A stretch of 64,000 bases of DNA from Glycomyces tritici (GTDB taxonomy: Bacteria > Actinomycetota > Actinomycetes > Mycobacteriales > Micromonosporaceae): NCBI RefSeq assembly GCF_030403505.1, contig NZ_JAUEMJ010000011.1, positions 62,001 to 126,000 of the forward strand, given 5' to 3'. The position numbers and the translations under genes are program-made. The first letter of the stretch is position 1. Each line of letters begins with the position of its first letter. Shown piece by piece: positions 34,952 through 43,415 of this stretch. The notes below the pieces were generated by a model. It did not search any database and had not been told where the DNA came from. It worked only from the letters and a program-made list of their open reading frames with translations.

Positions 34952-35698
34952 TCACGGCAGTTCGGCCAGTCCGGCCGCGGTGAGCATGTATCCGGCGGCG
35001 AGGGCCTCCGGGTCGGTGCGGACGAGGCCGAGCACCGCCGATCCCGCCTGCTCCGGTGTCAGCGGGTCGCCGAGGCGCTGCAGGAATGCGTCCTCGGTCT
35101 CGCCGTTTCGGGCGGCGTAGGCGCGGATGCCGCGCCTGCCCACCTCGCCGAACGGCGTGATCTTGGGCAGCACGGTGGTCACGGTGAGGGCGAGCCCGGC
35201 CCGGTCCGACTCGTCCTGGGCGTACCCGGCGATGAACCGCTGGGCCGCCTTGGCCCCGGCGTAGCCGCCGCTGGCGGGCGACCCGCCGATGGCCGCGCCA
35301 CTGCTGACCACCACGATCCGGCTGCCGGGCGGCAGCGGCTGCAAGAGCGCCTCGCGCAGCCACGTGAACGCGATCTTGACGTCGGCGTTCCAGTTGGCGG
35401 AGAAGGTCTCCCAGGTCTGGTGCTGGAGCGGGCGCATCACCGGACCGGCGCCCGCGACCAGGACGAGGACCCCGGGCTCGTACCGGTCGAGCAGCCGCCA
35501 CGCGGCCTCCGGATCGGTCGCGTCGGCCGTCTCGGCCCGGATCCGGCCGCTCGCGGCGGCCAGTTCGTCGAGGTCCCTGCCGGTCCGGGCCACCGCGACC
35601 ACCGAGGCCTTCGCGTCGGCGAACGCGAGCGCGATCCCGCGCCCGAGGCCCCGGCCGCCGCCCACGACGAGTGCCGTCGTCCCGCTGAGGTCAGTCAC
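34952..35698 (-). CDS. SDR oxidoreductase
   Basis: A 248-residue short-chain dehydrogenase with cofactor motif GGGRGLG (13-19) and active-site Ser in VVVSSGAA with YAGAK for Tyr and Lys. The NNAG motif is replaced by VAGAG. Substrate unknown. The GTG start overlaps the upstream SDR by 8 bp, and the downstream SDR begins 26 bases after its stop. Confidence 0.85.
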   Translation of the reverse strand: MTDLSGTTALVVGGGRGLGRGIALAFADAKASVVAVARTGRDLDELAAASGRIRAETADATDPEAAWRLLDRYEPGVLVLVAGAGPVMRPLQHQTWETFSANWNADVKIAFTWLREALLQPLPPGSRIVVVSSGAAIGGSPASGGYAGAKAAQRFIAGYAQDESDRAGLALTVTTVLPKITPFGEVGRRGIRAYAARNGETEDAFLQRLGDPLTPEQAGSAVLGLVRTDPEALAAGYMLTAAGLAELP

Positions 35699-36410
35699 GG
35701 TCGCCCGCCAGGTAGGTCGCCATGTGGCGTTCCAGCGCCTTCGTCGGACCGCCGTCCCAGCCCGCGGTCGCTGACGCCGACAACGGGTCCGGGAAGAGGT
35801 CTTCTTCGCCCTTCTCCACGCCGTCGAAGACCTGGCGCGCGACCGCCTCCGGCGCGGCCTTCGGGATGTCGAAACCGCGGGTCATGTCGGTGTCCGTCGG
35901 GCCCAGCAGCACGGCGTGCACGCTGATGCCGTCGCCTGCCGTGAGCATCCGCAGCGACTGGGTCATCGAGAACGCCGCCGCCTTCGACATCGAGTACGTC
36001 GGCTGGAGCGGCATCGCCGCCACCCCCGACAGCGACAGGATGTTGACGATGCGGCCGCGGGAGCGCCGGAGCGCCGGCAGGAACGCCTGCGTCACCGCAT
36101 AGGGGCCGAAGCAGTTGACGGCGAAGTGCCGTTCAAGCGCGTCACTGTCGTCGAGTGCGTCCGGAAGCGCGATCCCCGCGTTGTTGACGAGGACGTCGAG
36201 TGCGCCGATCTCCTCGGCGGCCGCCCGTATGTCGCCGGCGTCGGTCACGTCGAGCCGGATCGGCACGACCCGCCCGTCCGGGTGGGCCAGCGGGCCGCGG
36301 GTCCCCGCGTACACGCGCTTCGCACCCCGTTCCAGCGCCTCGGCGACCAGCGCCTTCCCCACGCCGCGATTGGCTCCTGTGATGAGCACGGTCGTGTCCG
36401 CGAACGTCAT
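35691..36410 (-). CDS. SDR oxidoreductase, first gene of the operon
   Basis: A 239-residue classical SDR with TGANRGVGKA (cofactor binding), NNAG, NILSLSG (Ser) and YSMSK (Tyr, Lys), resembling actinobacterial 'SDR family oxidoreductase' proteins that reduce small carbonyls. A GGAGGAACC ribosome binding site precedes the ATG. It opens the three-SDR operon and is divergent from the ECF sigma factor gene; two inverted repeats lie in the space between. Confidence 0.87.
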   Translation of the reverse strand: MTFADTTVLITGANRGVGKALVAEALERGAKRVYAGTRGPLAHPDGRVVPIRLDVTDAGDIRAAAEEIGALDVLVNNAGIALPDALDDSDALERHFAVNCFGPYAVTQAFLPALRRSRGRIVNILSLSGVAAMPLQPTYSMSKAAAFSMTQSLRMLTAGDGISVHAVLLGPTDTDMTRGFDIPKAAPEAVARQVFDGVEKGEEDLFPDPLSASATAGWDGGPTKALERHMATYLAGDRD

Positions 36411-36429
36411 GGTTCCTCCGTAGATTGGT

Positions 36430-36451
36430 ACGCGGTCCTCCCGGACCGCGT
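36430..36451. promoter_or_regulatory. Inverted repeat in the leader of the SDR operon
   Basis: ACGCGGTCC (36430-36438) and GGACCGCGT (36443-36451) form a perfect 9-bp dyad with a 4-base centre, 20 bases upstream of the first SDR start. It could be an operator or an RNA hairpin. Confidence 0.4.
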
Positions 36452-36510
36452 GTCCGATGGGCTGCCGTCTCGAGCGGCGTCGAAGGGGTAGGCACCGCGG
36501 ACACGCGGCA

Positions 36511-36533
36511 TTGGTCGGTCCCTAAGCGACCAA
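36511..36533. promoter_or_regulatory. Inverted repeat TTGGTCG-N9-CGACCAA
   Basis: Perfect 7-bp arms (36511-36517 and 36527-36533) centred in the divergent region between the SDR operon and the sigma factor. The size fits a regulator dimer. No DNA-binding gene other than the sigma factor is adjacent. Confidence 0.45.
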
Positions 36534-36595
36534 TTCGAGGCCCGGCCGGTGTCAGCACATGAATGAGGACTTTCCAACCGGAGCGGAGCGACGAG

Positions 36596-37600
36596 ATGGC
36601 CGCGACCGAACTGCTCACCGAGGCGCGAGCGGGCGACGGCGAAGCGTTCAGGCGCTTGACCGAGCCGTACCGGCGCGAACTCCAGGTCCACTGCTACCGG
36701 ATGCTCGGTTCGGTGCAGGATGCCGAGGACGCACTGCAGGACACGCTCCTCGACGCCTGGCGCGGCCTGGGCGGGTTCGCGGGCCGCTCGTCGATCCGGA
36801 CCTGGCTCTACCGCGTCGCCACCAACCGGTGCCTCAACGCGCTGCGCTCGACGCGCCGCCGTCCGGCGCGGGCGTGGGGCAACCCCGGCGTCGAACCACC
36901 GGAACCGACCCGGATCGGCGAGGTCACCTGGCTCGAGCCCTACCCGGACACGCTGCTCGAAGGCGCGCTCACCGTCGCGCCGGGCCCCGAGGCACGCTAC
37001 GAGCAGACCGAGGCGATCTCACTCGCGTTCACGACGGCGGTGCAGCTGCTGCCCGCCCGCCAGCGCGCCGTGCTCATCCTGCGCGACGTGCTCGGCTACC
37101 GCGCCGACGAGGTGGCCGAGATGCTCGACTCGACCACCGAATCCGTCCACAGTGCCCTCAAGCGCGCCCGCGCCGGACTCGGACGGCGGCTGCCGAAGGA
37201 CCACGAACCGGCTCCCGCGCCCGGTTCGGCCGCCGAGCGGGCCCTCATCGACAGGTTCGTTCGCGCTTACGCCGCAGGCGATGTCGAGGGACTGGTCGCG
37301 CTCTTCGCGGAGGACGTCCGAGTCTCCATGCCGCCGATCCCGCTCGAGTACGAGGGTCGCGAGGTCGCCGGCGACTTCTTCGCCGCGGTCATGAAGGACG
37401 GCCGGTCGCTCGCCCTCGTCCCCACGCGCGCCAACGGCCAGCCGGCATTCGCGGCTTACCTCGACCCGGTCCCCGGAGGACCGCGCCCGGGCACCGGCCT
37501 CACCGTCATCACCCTCGCGGGCGACCGCATCAGCGCCCTCGTCAGGTTCGACAGCGTCGTACTCCCGCGATTCGGCCTGCCCCGATCACTCGCCCGCTGA
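36596..37600 (+). CDS. ECF sigma factor with C-terminal SnoaL-like domain
   Basis: A 334-residue sigma factor of the SigG/SigJ-like groups. Region 2 spans about 10-75 (HCYRMLGSVQDAEDALQDTL), region 4 about 125-185 (LPARQRAVLILRDVLGY and DEVAEMLDSTTESVHSALKRAR). The C-terminal 120 residues form a SnoaL/NTF2-like domain that in such sigma factors controls activity in place of an anti-sigma factor. GGAG at ribosome-binding distance supports ATG 36596 over ATG 36563. No anti-sigma gene is adjacent, and the divergent SDR operon is a plausible target. Confidence 0.9.
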   Translation: MAATELLTEARAGDGEAFRRLTEPYRRELQVHCYRMLGSVQDAEDALQDTLLDAWRGLGGFAGRSSIRTWLYRVATNRCLNALRSTRRRPARAWGNPGVEPPEPTRIGEVTWLEPYPDTLLEGALTVAPGPEARYEQTEAISLAFTTAVQLLPARQRAVLILRDVLGYRADEVAEMLDSTTESVHSALKRARAGLGRRLPKDHEPAPAPGSAAERALIDRFVRAYAAGDVEGLVALFAEDVRVSMPPIPLEYEGREVAGDFFAAVMKDGRSLALVPTRANGQPAFAAYLDPVPGGPRPGTGLTVITLAGDRISALVRFDSVVLPRFGLPRSLAR

Positions 37601-37674
37601 CGGGCCCCGCGGCAGGCCGGCCGGCTCGGATGTCGCAGAGCAGCGGCGAGGTGCGCGACTGACGGCCTTGAGCA

Positions 37675-38391
37675 TCAGGTCTGGCCGCCCGTCGTCTCAG
37701 GCGATGGCGCAGGGTCGAAGGGCGCGTTGTCGTACCCGTTGAAGTCCTTGTACGCGACGACGTTCCGGGACCGCAGAATCCGCAGCGCCCTCCACCGGAC
37801 CTTCCGCAGGATCTCGACGTCTCGCGGCGACAGGGATGCGACGTTGACCGCCGGGGGCTTCTCGGTGACCCGCAGCCGCGCATGCGCGACCATGACGCCG
37901 ATCGCGAACGCCAGCAGCAGGATGAACGGCACCGCCAGTGCCGACTTGGCGGCGTGTTCCCACTGCCTGATGAGCACCGCCAGGAGCGAGACCGCCGCGA
38001 CGACGACGATCATCACCGCGATGCCGTTCAGGGTTCGGTCCCACTGCCGGTAGGGCGTCAACAGCCACGGCACGAAGAACCCGAGGAGCGCGCAGCACGA
38101 GAGCCCGACGCCCGCCCACACCACTGTCAGCAGCGCCTCGTCCGCGATGCCGCCGGCGAGCATGAGGAATCCGAGTCCCACCGCCACGATCAGGCAGATG
38201 ACCGTGAGGCTCAATCCCGCCACGGCGACCGTCCTCCCCAGCGCCGTGCGCCGGTACCAGCGGTTCGCAAGGGTCAGTTCGACTTGCGCGTAGTCGAGTA
38301 CGACCCGGTTGAGCGCCCCGATGTCGAACGGGGTGAAGTTGTCATGGACCGTCGCCCATTCGTTGGGTTGGACGGCGGCGGGCTTGGGCAT
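37675..38391 (-). CDS. Unknown membrane protein
   Basis: A 238-residue protein with four hydrophobic segments in the middle (about 50-160) and soluble ends; the C-terminal 70 residues are basic, then end in a proline-rich acidic tail. No family was recognised. GAGGAAG lies just before the ATG at 38391. An IS5-type transposase remnant ends 40 bases upstream of the start, so the promoter may have been altered by that insertion. Confidence 0.65.
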   Translation of the reverse strand: MPKPAAVQPNEWATVHDNFTPFDIGALNRVVLDYAQVELTLANRWYRRTALGRTVAVAGLSLTVICLIVAVGLGFLMLAGGIADEALLTVVWAGVGLSCCALLGFFVPWLLTPYRQWDRTLNGIAVMIVVVAAVSLLAVLIRQWEHAAKSALAVPFILLLAFAIGVMVAHARLRVTEKPPAVNVASLSPRDVEILRKVRWRALRILRSRNVVAYKDFNGYDNAPFDPAPSPETTGGQT

Positions 38392-38430
38392 GGGACTTCC
38401 TCGATCTCTATCGCATTGGGCGCGGAGGCC

Positions 38431-38665
38431 TTAGCGCGCGTCTCGGTTGGTGCGTTTCTTGTAGCAGGTGAGGGCTGCCGCGAGGACGAGGGATGGTGGG
38501 AGGCGCCGAAAGGCGGCGGGAGGTGGTGCCAGGCGCAGCCGGCGGTCAGCACGAACGCTATCGCTGCGAAGGTCTGGCGCTTATCGGCCCGAGGAATCCC
38601 ACCGCCCTGCGCCCGCTTCGGTGCTACCGGGATCAACGGTTCGGTGATCTCCCACAACCATCGGG
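38431..38665 (-). mobile_element. IS5-family transposase remnant with internal deletion
   Basis: On the minus strand, 38660 to about 38495 encodes a typical N-terminus of an IS5-type transposase (LWEITEPLIPVAPKRAQGGG, then ADKRQTFAAIAFVLTAGCAW and HLPPPFG). Then, in another frame, 38478-38431 encodes the typical C-terminus LVLAAALTCYKKRTNRDAR followed by TAA. The middle of the gene, several hundred bases, is missing, and the joint shifts frame. No terminal inverted repeats or target duplication could be identified. It is non-functional. Confidence 0.7.
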
Positions 38666-38735
38666 CATCATGCGTCCGCCGGACTCATCCATGTCAGATC
38701 TCGACCAGATCGGTTGCACCGCAAGCGGGGCGAGC

Positions 38736-39209
38736 TCAAGGGGCTGAGCTGGAGGTGCCTGGAGGAGGTGTCCAGCTTCGATGCATGCCGGTGCTGTAGC
38801 CGACGAGCAGGTTCACGGCTGCCAGGACCAGGAGGAGCAACAGCACGTTTCCGGATCTCGGGTTCCACAATGCCAGCAGCCAGACCAGATAGCCGGCGAT
38901 GAAGGCGAGGCTGTAGATGCCGGGGGCGGCGAGTCGCAGCTTCTCGGCTACTAGGGGTCCGATGATCATCGCGCCGAGTGGGGCGAGCAGCAGGAGGGCC
39001 ACCATGTACGGTATGCCCGCGCCGGGGGCGAACGCTTCTGAGCTGTCAGCCCAGGATGAGGAGACGGTGTCGCCGCCGAACGTGATCGCGGCGGCAGCGG
39101 CAACCTGAGCGAGACTGACCACAAGGGTCTTGCCCATGGCGACCTCGCGTCCCTTGCGCCGCAAGGCGGATCGGCTCTGATGCCCCAGGGGGTCCGCTTG
39201 TTCGCTCAT
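38736..39209 (-). CDS. Small membrane protein, unknown
   Basis: A 157-residue protein with about four hydrophobic segments (around LVVSLAQVAAAAAITFG, PYMVALLLLAPLGAMIIGPL, IYSLAFIAGYLVWLLAL and VLLLLLVLAAVNLLVGY). Starts at 39209 or, with a GAGG site, at 39137 are both possible. Not recognised. The frame and hydrophobic pattern make it a real gene, but it has no obvious neighbour in function. Confidence 0.6.
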   Translation of the reverse strand: MSEQADPLGHQSRSALRRKGREVAMGKTLVVSLAQVAAAAAITFGGDTVSSSWADSSEAFAPGAGIPYMVALLLLAPLGAMIIGPLVAEKLRLAAPGIYSLAFIAGYLVWLLALWNPRSGNVLLLLLVLAAVNLLVGYSTGMHRSWTPPPGTSSSAP

Positions 39210-39597
39210 GCGTCCCAAGTCTACCGAGCAGTTTCGCTGCGGCTGTTCTCTGCGAACAGCGAATACACCAACTGAGCAATGCGCTCAGCCTCTCGCATCG
39301 AATTCGCTACAGCCGACGCGGCGCCGCTCGAGCACCCGCCGCCATGCGCGCTCAGTGAGAAGCCGCATCGGCTGGTGGATTGCCGACGAGACGTCTGCTC
39401 CCGTCGGCGCGCGCCCCGAACCTGTGAGGCGTAAAGAAAACGTCAATACTCTCGGCGAGCACTCGGGGCGAACTCGATTTCCCCAGGTAGACGGCGTTGT
39501 GTCGCCTTCGGTCGAGGGGCGGCGGCGATATCCTGCATCCGGCGGCGCGGGCCCGCGCCGCGATCCCCACCGATCCGAGGACTGTGCCCTGCAAACC
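39210..39597. other. Long divergent region upstream of the potassium transporter
   Basis: About 390 bases with no gene called. The transporter frame is open through it but encodes arginine-rich filler. GTG codons in frame at 39499 and 39598 are possible starts for the transporter. No riboswitch or clear promoter was identified. Confidence 0.4.
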
Positions 39598-40959
39598 GTG
39601 CCGCGCGCCGTGCTCGACGGCTTCGTCCGGAGCCCGCTCCGCATCGTCCCGGTGGCGTTCGCCCTCGCGATCGCGGTCGCCACCGCGCTGCTCATGCTGC
39701 CGGTCGCGCAGGTCGAACCGGGCGGCACCCGGTTCGTCGACGCGGTGTTCACCGCCACCTCGGCGATCAGTGTCACCGGACTGATCACCGTGGACACCCC
39801 GGTGCACTGGACCGGGTTCGGGCAGGCGGTCATCTTCGGCTGCATGCAACTCGGCGGCCTGGGCATCATGACCACCGCGGCATTCCTCGGCATGCTCGTC
39901 AGCCGCAGACTCCGCCTCCGGTCGAAACTCATGACGCAGGCCGAACTCCACCCCTCGATCAGCCTCGGCGACGTCAAGAGCGTCCTGCGCTTCGCCGTGC
40001 TGTTCACGCTCATCGTCGAAGTCGCCTTCGCCGCAGTCCTGGGCCTGCGGTTCCACTTCGGCTACGGCTTCAGCGCCGGCGACTCCGCGTGGCACGGGGT
40101 CTTCCACAGCGTCGCCGCGTTCAACAACGCCGGTTTCGCGCTCTTCAGCGATTCCATCATCGGCTTCGCGACGGACCCGTGGATCAGCCTGCCGCTGGCC
40201 CTGGGCACCGTCCTCGGCGGCCTCGGCATACCCGTGGTCTACGAGCTCACGCGCCGCCGGAGCCTGCGAGGCGGCCCGCGCAAGTGGTCGCTGCACACCA
40301 AGATGACCCTCGCGGGCACGGCGTTCCTCCTCTTCGGCGGCTGGCTGGTCCTGCTCGCCCTGGAGTGGGCGAACCCCGGCACGTTCGGGCAGTACCCGTG
40401 GCAGGACCGGTTCCTGCCCGCGTTCTTCCAGTCCGCGGTGCTGCGCACCAGCGGCTTCAACTCCATCGACATAGGCCGGTTGAACGACGACTCGCTGCTG
40501 GTCTCCATGGCGCTCATGTTCATCGGCGGCGGCTCGGCCTCGACCGCAGGCGGCATCAAGGTCACCACGTTCTTCCTCCTGATGCTGGTGATCTGGGCCG
40601 AAGTCCGCGGCGAACGCGACGCCTCGGCCTTCCGCCGACGCCTGCCGACGCCCGTCATCCGCGAAGCGCTCACGGTGGCCCTCGTCTACGTCGCCCTCAA
40701 CGTCACCGCCGTACTCCTCATGCAGCGCTTCGAACCCGGCATCATGCTGGCGCCCATCATGTTCGAAGTGGTCTCGGCCGCCGCCACCGTCGGCCAGTCC
40801 ACGGGCATCACCTACAACCTCACCGACCAGTCCAAATGGCTGCTCGCAGCGGTCATGTACGGCGGCCGGATCGGTCCGGTCCTCTTCGCGACCGCATTGG
40901 CGATGACCACCCGCAAACGCCACTACCGCTACCCCGAAACCCGACCCCTCGTCGGCTGA
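39598..40959 (+). CDS. Trk/Ktr-type potassium transporter membrane subunit
   Basis: A protein of about 453 residues of the TrkH/KtrB superfamily, with four M1-P-M2 repeats. Filter segments are visible as TSAISVTGL, FNNAGFAL, LRTSGFNS and ATVGQSTGIT. It forms the ion-conducting dimer for K+ (or Na+-coupled K+) uptake and normally needs a cytosolic KtrA/TrkA gating ring, which is not encoded here. The start is uncertain (GTG 39598, no good ribosome binding site). Its 3' end overlaps the convergent MazF-like gene by 31 bp. Confidence 0.88.
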   Translation: MPRAVLDGFVRSPLRIVPVAFALAIAVATALLMLPVAQVEPGGTRFVDAVFTATSAISVTGLITVDTPVHWTGFGQAVIFGCMQLGGLGIMTTAAFLGMLVSRRLRLRSKLMTQAELHPSISLGDVKSVLRFAVLFTLIVEVAFAAVLGLRFHFGYGFSAGDSAWHGVFHSVAAFNNAGFALFSDSIIGFATDPWISLPLALGTVLGGLGIPVVYELTRRRSLRGGPRKWSLHTKMTLAGTAFLLFGGWLVLLALEWANPGTFGQYPWQDRFLPAFFQSAVLRTSGFNSIDIGRLNDDSLLVSMALMFIGGGSASTAGGIKVTTFFLLMLVIWAEVRGERDASAFRRRLPTPVIREALTVALVYVALNVTAVLLMQRFEPGIMLAPIMFEVVSAAATVGQSTGITYNLTDQSKWLLAAVMYGGRIGPVLFATALAMTTRKRHYRYPETRPLVG

Positions 40960-41303
40960 GCGGCATCGGTCTCTCCAGGCGGAACCGAACGAAGCGCCTC
41001 CTCGATCTCGCTGAGCTTCGCGGACGACAGGACGCCCGCCTGCCGGATCAGGTCCTCCCTGGTCAGGGTGACCAGCCAAGTGCAAGGGATTTGGCCGCGA
41101 CGTGGAAGTGCGACTCTCACTACGCCTTCGAAAGGCAGTCCTTCGGGGGCGCCTACCGCCACCTCAACGGCCATGCCGTTGAGATCGGTGCCCGCGGGAG
41201 CGACGACCTGCATCGCCGAGAGACCGGACGCCGCTTCTCCCGACAGCAGTACGACTGCCTGCTGCCCGTCGAAATCCGCCCACCAGACTTCGCCACGTCG
41301 CAT
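40929..41303 (-). CDS. MazF/PemK-like protein without an adjacent antitoxin
   Basis: A 124-residue protein with the start MRRGEVWWADFDG and the C-terminal pattern LTREDL-x5-GVLSSAKLSEIEEAL typical of MazF/PemK growth inhibitors (mRNA interferases). A strong site, AAGGAGGACAT, precedes the ATG. MazF toxins are usually encoded just after a small antitoxin, but the gene 64 bases upstream is an EamA transporter. It may be a solitary or neutralised toxin. The 3' end overlaps the potassium transporter gene on the other strand. Confidence 0.7.
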   Translation of the reverse strand: MRRGEVWWADFDGQQAVVLLSGEAASGLSAMQVVAPAGTDLNGMAVEVAVGAPEGLPFEGVVRVALPRRGQIPCTWLVTLTREDLIRQAGVLSSAKLSEIEEALRSVPPGETDAAQPTRGRVSG

Positions 41304-41367
41304 ATGTCCTCCTTATTCGGGACGGCGCGCCTGCGTCGCCCCTTCGACCGCCGCCTACTTCGGCACG

Positions 41368-42300
41368 CTAGCCGACTGCGGCTCGATCGTTTTCGGTGGT
41401 GGCCCGCGGGACCGCCTGCCCCTGCATGGGCTTCGCCCGCTTGCGGAGGCTTCCCAGCAGTACCCCGCCTACCACGAGGATGCCGCCCAGGGCCTCGGCG
41501 CGAGTCACCGTCTCGCCCAGGATCAGCCAAGCCGCGGTCATGCCGGTGATCGGCACCAGCATCGAGAACGGCGCCACCACGCCCGCAGGGTGCTTCGACA
41601 TGAGCCAGGTCCACAGGCCCGAACCGAGGATCGTACCGATCACCACCGTGTAGAGCAGGCCGACAACGGCGCCGACCGCACCTGGATCGGCGAGTCCGGT
41701 CAGGGAGTCGCCGATGCGCGACGGCCCCTCGACCCACATCGCCAGCCCGAGCATCGGCAAGGGCGGCACCACCGACATCCACAGCGTCAAGTGCAGCGGA
41801 CTCGCCGCTCTCGCCTGCCGGTTGCAGATGTTGCCCATCGCCCATCCGAGGGCCCCGGCGAGCGTCAGCAGGAACGGCACCACACTGGCGTGCTCAGCGC
41901 GCTGCCAGCCCACCACCGCGAGCCCGCCGACGGCGACCAGGACGCCGAGCAGCTGCGGGCCGCTCACGCGCTCCCGCAGGACGGTGGCCCCCAAGAGCAT
42001 CGTGAACGGCCCGGATGCCTGGAGGACCAGCGAGGCCAGACCCGCCGGCATGCCAGCGGCCATGCCCCAGTACAGGAACAGGAACTGCACGGTCCCGAAG
42101 CCGAGCCCGTAGCCGATGAGCCAGCGCAGCGGAACCTCCGGCCGCTTGATCAGGAGCACCGTGGGGACGGCGATGAGCGCGAACCGGAGCGCGACGAGGA
42201 ACATCGGAGGGAAGTGCTGGAGCGAGGCGTCGATGGCGATGAAGTTGAGGCCCCACATGACGGCGACCGCCATGGCGAGCAGGACGTGGCGAACAGGCAT
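41368..42300 (-). CDS. EamA/DMT-family exporter
   Basis: A 310-residue transporter with ten hydrophobic segments in two EamA repeats (the first starts at MAVAVMWGLNFIAIDASL; the second near LAGALGWAMGNICNRQA). Family members export amino acids or metabolites. It is divergent from a LysR gene across 71 bases that contain a LysR-type dyad, so this is a classical regulator/exporter pair. Confidence 0.9.
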   Translation of the reverse strand: MPVRHVLLAMAVAVMWGLNFIAIDASLQHFPPMFLVALRFALIAVPTVLLIKRPEVPLRWLIGYGLGFGTVQFLFLYWGMAAGMPAGLASLVLQASGPFTMLLGATVLRERVSGPQLLGVLVAVGGLAVVGWQRAEHASVVPFLLTLAGALGWAMGNICNRQARAASPLHLTLWMSVVPPLPMLGLAMWVEGPSRIGDSLTGLADPGAVGAVVGLLYTVVIGTILGSGLWTWLMSKHPAGVVAPFSMLVPITGMTAAWLILGETVTRAEALGGILVVGGVLLGSLRKRAKPMQGQAVPRATTENDRAAVG

Positions 42301-42341
42301 TGCTCCATGATGCGAGCCAGAACAGTAAAGTACAAATGAAA

Positions 42342-42356
42342 AATGCTAAAGGCATT
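42342..42356. promoter_or_regulatory. LysR-type dyad AATGC-N5-GCATT
   Basis: A 15-bp interrupted palindrome in the 71-base divergent region, close to the size and symmetry of LysR-type binding sites. It lies just upstream of the LysR -10 element and should control both genes. Confidence 0.65.
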
Positions 42357-42359
42357 ATG

Positions 42360-42365
42360 TAGTAT
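42360..42365 (+). promoter_or_regulatory. -10 element, leaderless start of the LysR gene
   Basis: TAGTAT ends 6 bases before ATG 42372 and no ribosome binding site is present. Confidence 0.6.
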
Positions 42366-42371
42366 CGCTAC

Positions 42372-43289
42372 ATGGACGTGCGTCATCTGGAGCTGCTTCG
42401 CGAACTGGCGCTGCGCGGCAGCGTCACCGAGGTCGCCCGCGCTACCCACCGAACCCCGTCTGCGGTCTCCCAGCAGCTCAAAGCCGCGCAACGAGAGTTC
42501 GGCATGGCGCTGGCGGAGCCTTCGGGCCGCGGCCTGCGCCTGACCGAGGCGGGCAGGGTCCTGGCCGAGGGAGGGGCGGCGGTCGCCACCGCGATCGAAC
42601 AGGTTCGCGCCCAATGGGACTCGTTCCGCGGCCAACCCTCCGGCACGGTCACCGTCGCGGCCCTCCCCAGCGCCGCGACCTTCATGCTCGCGGCGGTCCT
42701 GCAGGAGTTCGAGGGGAGCGAGATCGAGATTCGGTGCAGCGACATCGACATCGCCGAGGCGGAGTTCGCCTCGCTCGCGTCGGACAATGACATCGTGATC
42801 GCCCACAGCTTCACCGGTGTGCGCCCCGCGGGCGAGAGCGCCCTCCGCGTCCAGCCGCTCGCACGCGAACCGCTCGACGTGGCGATGGCCGCCGACCACC
42901 CGCTCGCCGCGAAGGGGGCGGTCCGCACCGAGGACCTGGTCGACTACGAGTGGATCGGCGTGCCCAAGGGCTACCCCTTCAACTCCGTCCTCGAATCGAT
43001 CGAACGGGCCACCGGAGCAACCTTGCAAGTGTCCCAACGCATCCGGGACAACCGACTCGTAGAGTCGCTGGTCGCGGGGAGCCGCCGCATCGCCGTACTC
43101 CCCCGGTTCACCACTCCGACCGGAGCCGGCCTCGTCCTGCGGGAGATCACCGACATCCCGACGCGGCGGCACATCACCGCGATCCTGCGCCCGGACCGGG
43201 CGGAACGGTTGGCGGTCAAGCAGGTCCTCGGAGCCTTCAGGCGGGTGGCCGCCGATGTGGAACGCCACCACCGCGGAACGGGCAGGTAG
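42372..43289 (+). CDS. LysR-family regulator
   Basis: A 305-residue LysR-type regulator. The winged helix (1-60) reads MDVRHLELLRELALRGSVTE with the recognition helix in RTPSAVSQQLKAAQREFG; the substrate-binding domain fills 88-295. It is divergent from the EamA exporter, which it probably controls in response to the exported compound. The ATG is leaderless. Confidence 0.92.
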   Translation: MDVRHLELLRELALRGSVTEVARATHRTPSAVSQQLKAAQREFGMALAEPSGRGLRLTEAGRVLAEGGAAVATAIEQVRAQWDSFRGQPSGTVTVAALPSAATFMLAAVLQEFEGSEIEIRCSDIDIAEAEFASLASDNDIVIAHSFTGVRPAGESALRVQPLAREPLDVAMAADHPLAAKGAVRTEDLVDYEWIGVPKGYPFNSVLESIERATGATLQVSQRIRDNRLVESLVAGSRRIAVLPRFTTPTGAGLVLREITDIPTRRHITAILRPDRAERLAVKQVLGAFRRVAADVERHHRGTGR

Positions 43290-43415
43290 CCGAATACCGA
43301 TCAGGGCCGTGCAGCAGCTGCAAGGTGAACGGACCGACCGCCGATCAGCGCCGCCCTGAGGAATCGGCCGCGCCCGCATTGAACTCCCGCCGGGAAATCG
43401 GATAAACCTGACCAC

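Noticed and set aside
38274..38657. Minus-strand open frame as a live 127-residue transposase
   Set aside because: Only its first half resembles a transposase; the rest is out-of-frame sequence crossing into the neighbouring gene. It is a remnant.
41304..41367. Hidden antitoxin gene upstream of the MazF-like gene
   Set aside because: Only 64 bases separate it from the EamA stop; no frame of useful length exists.
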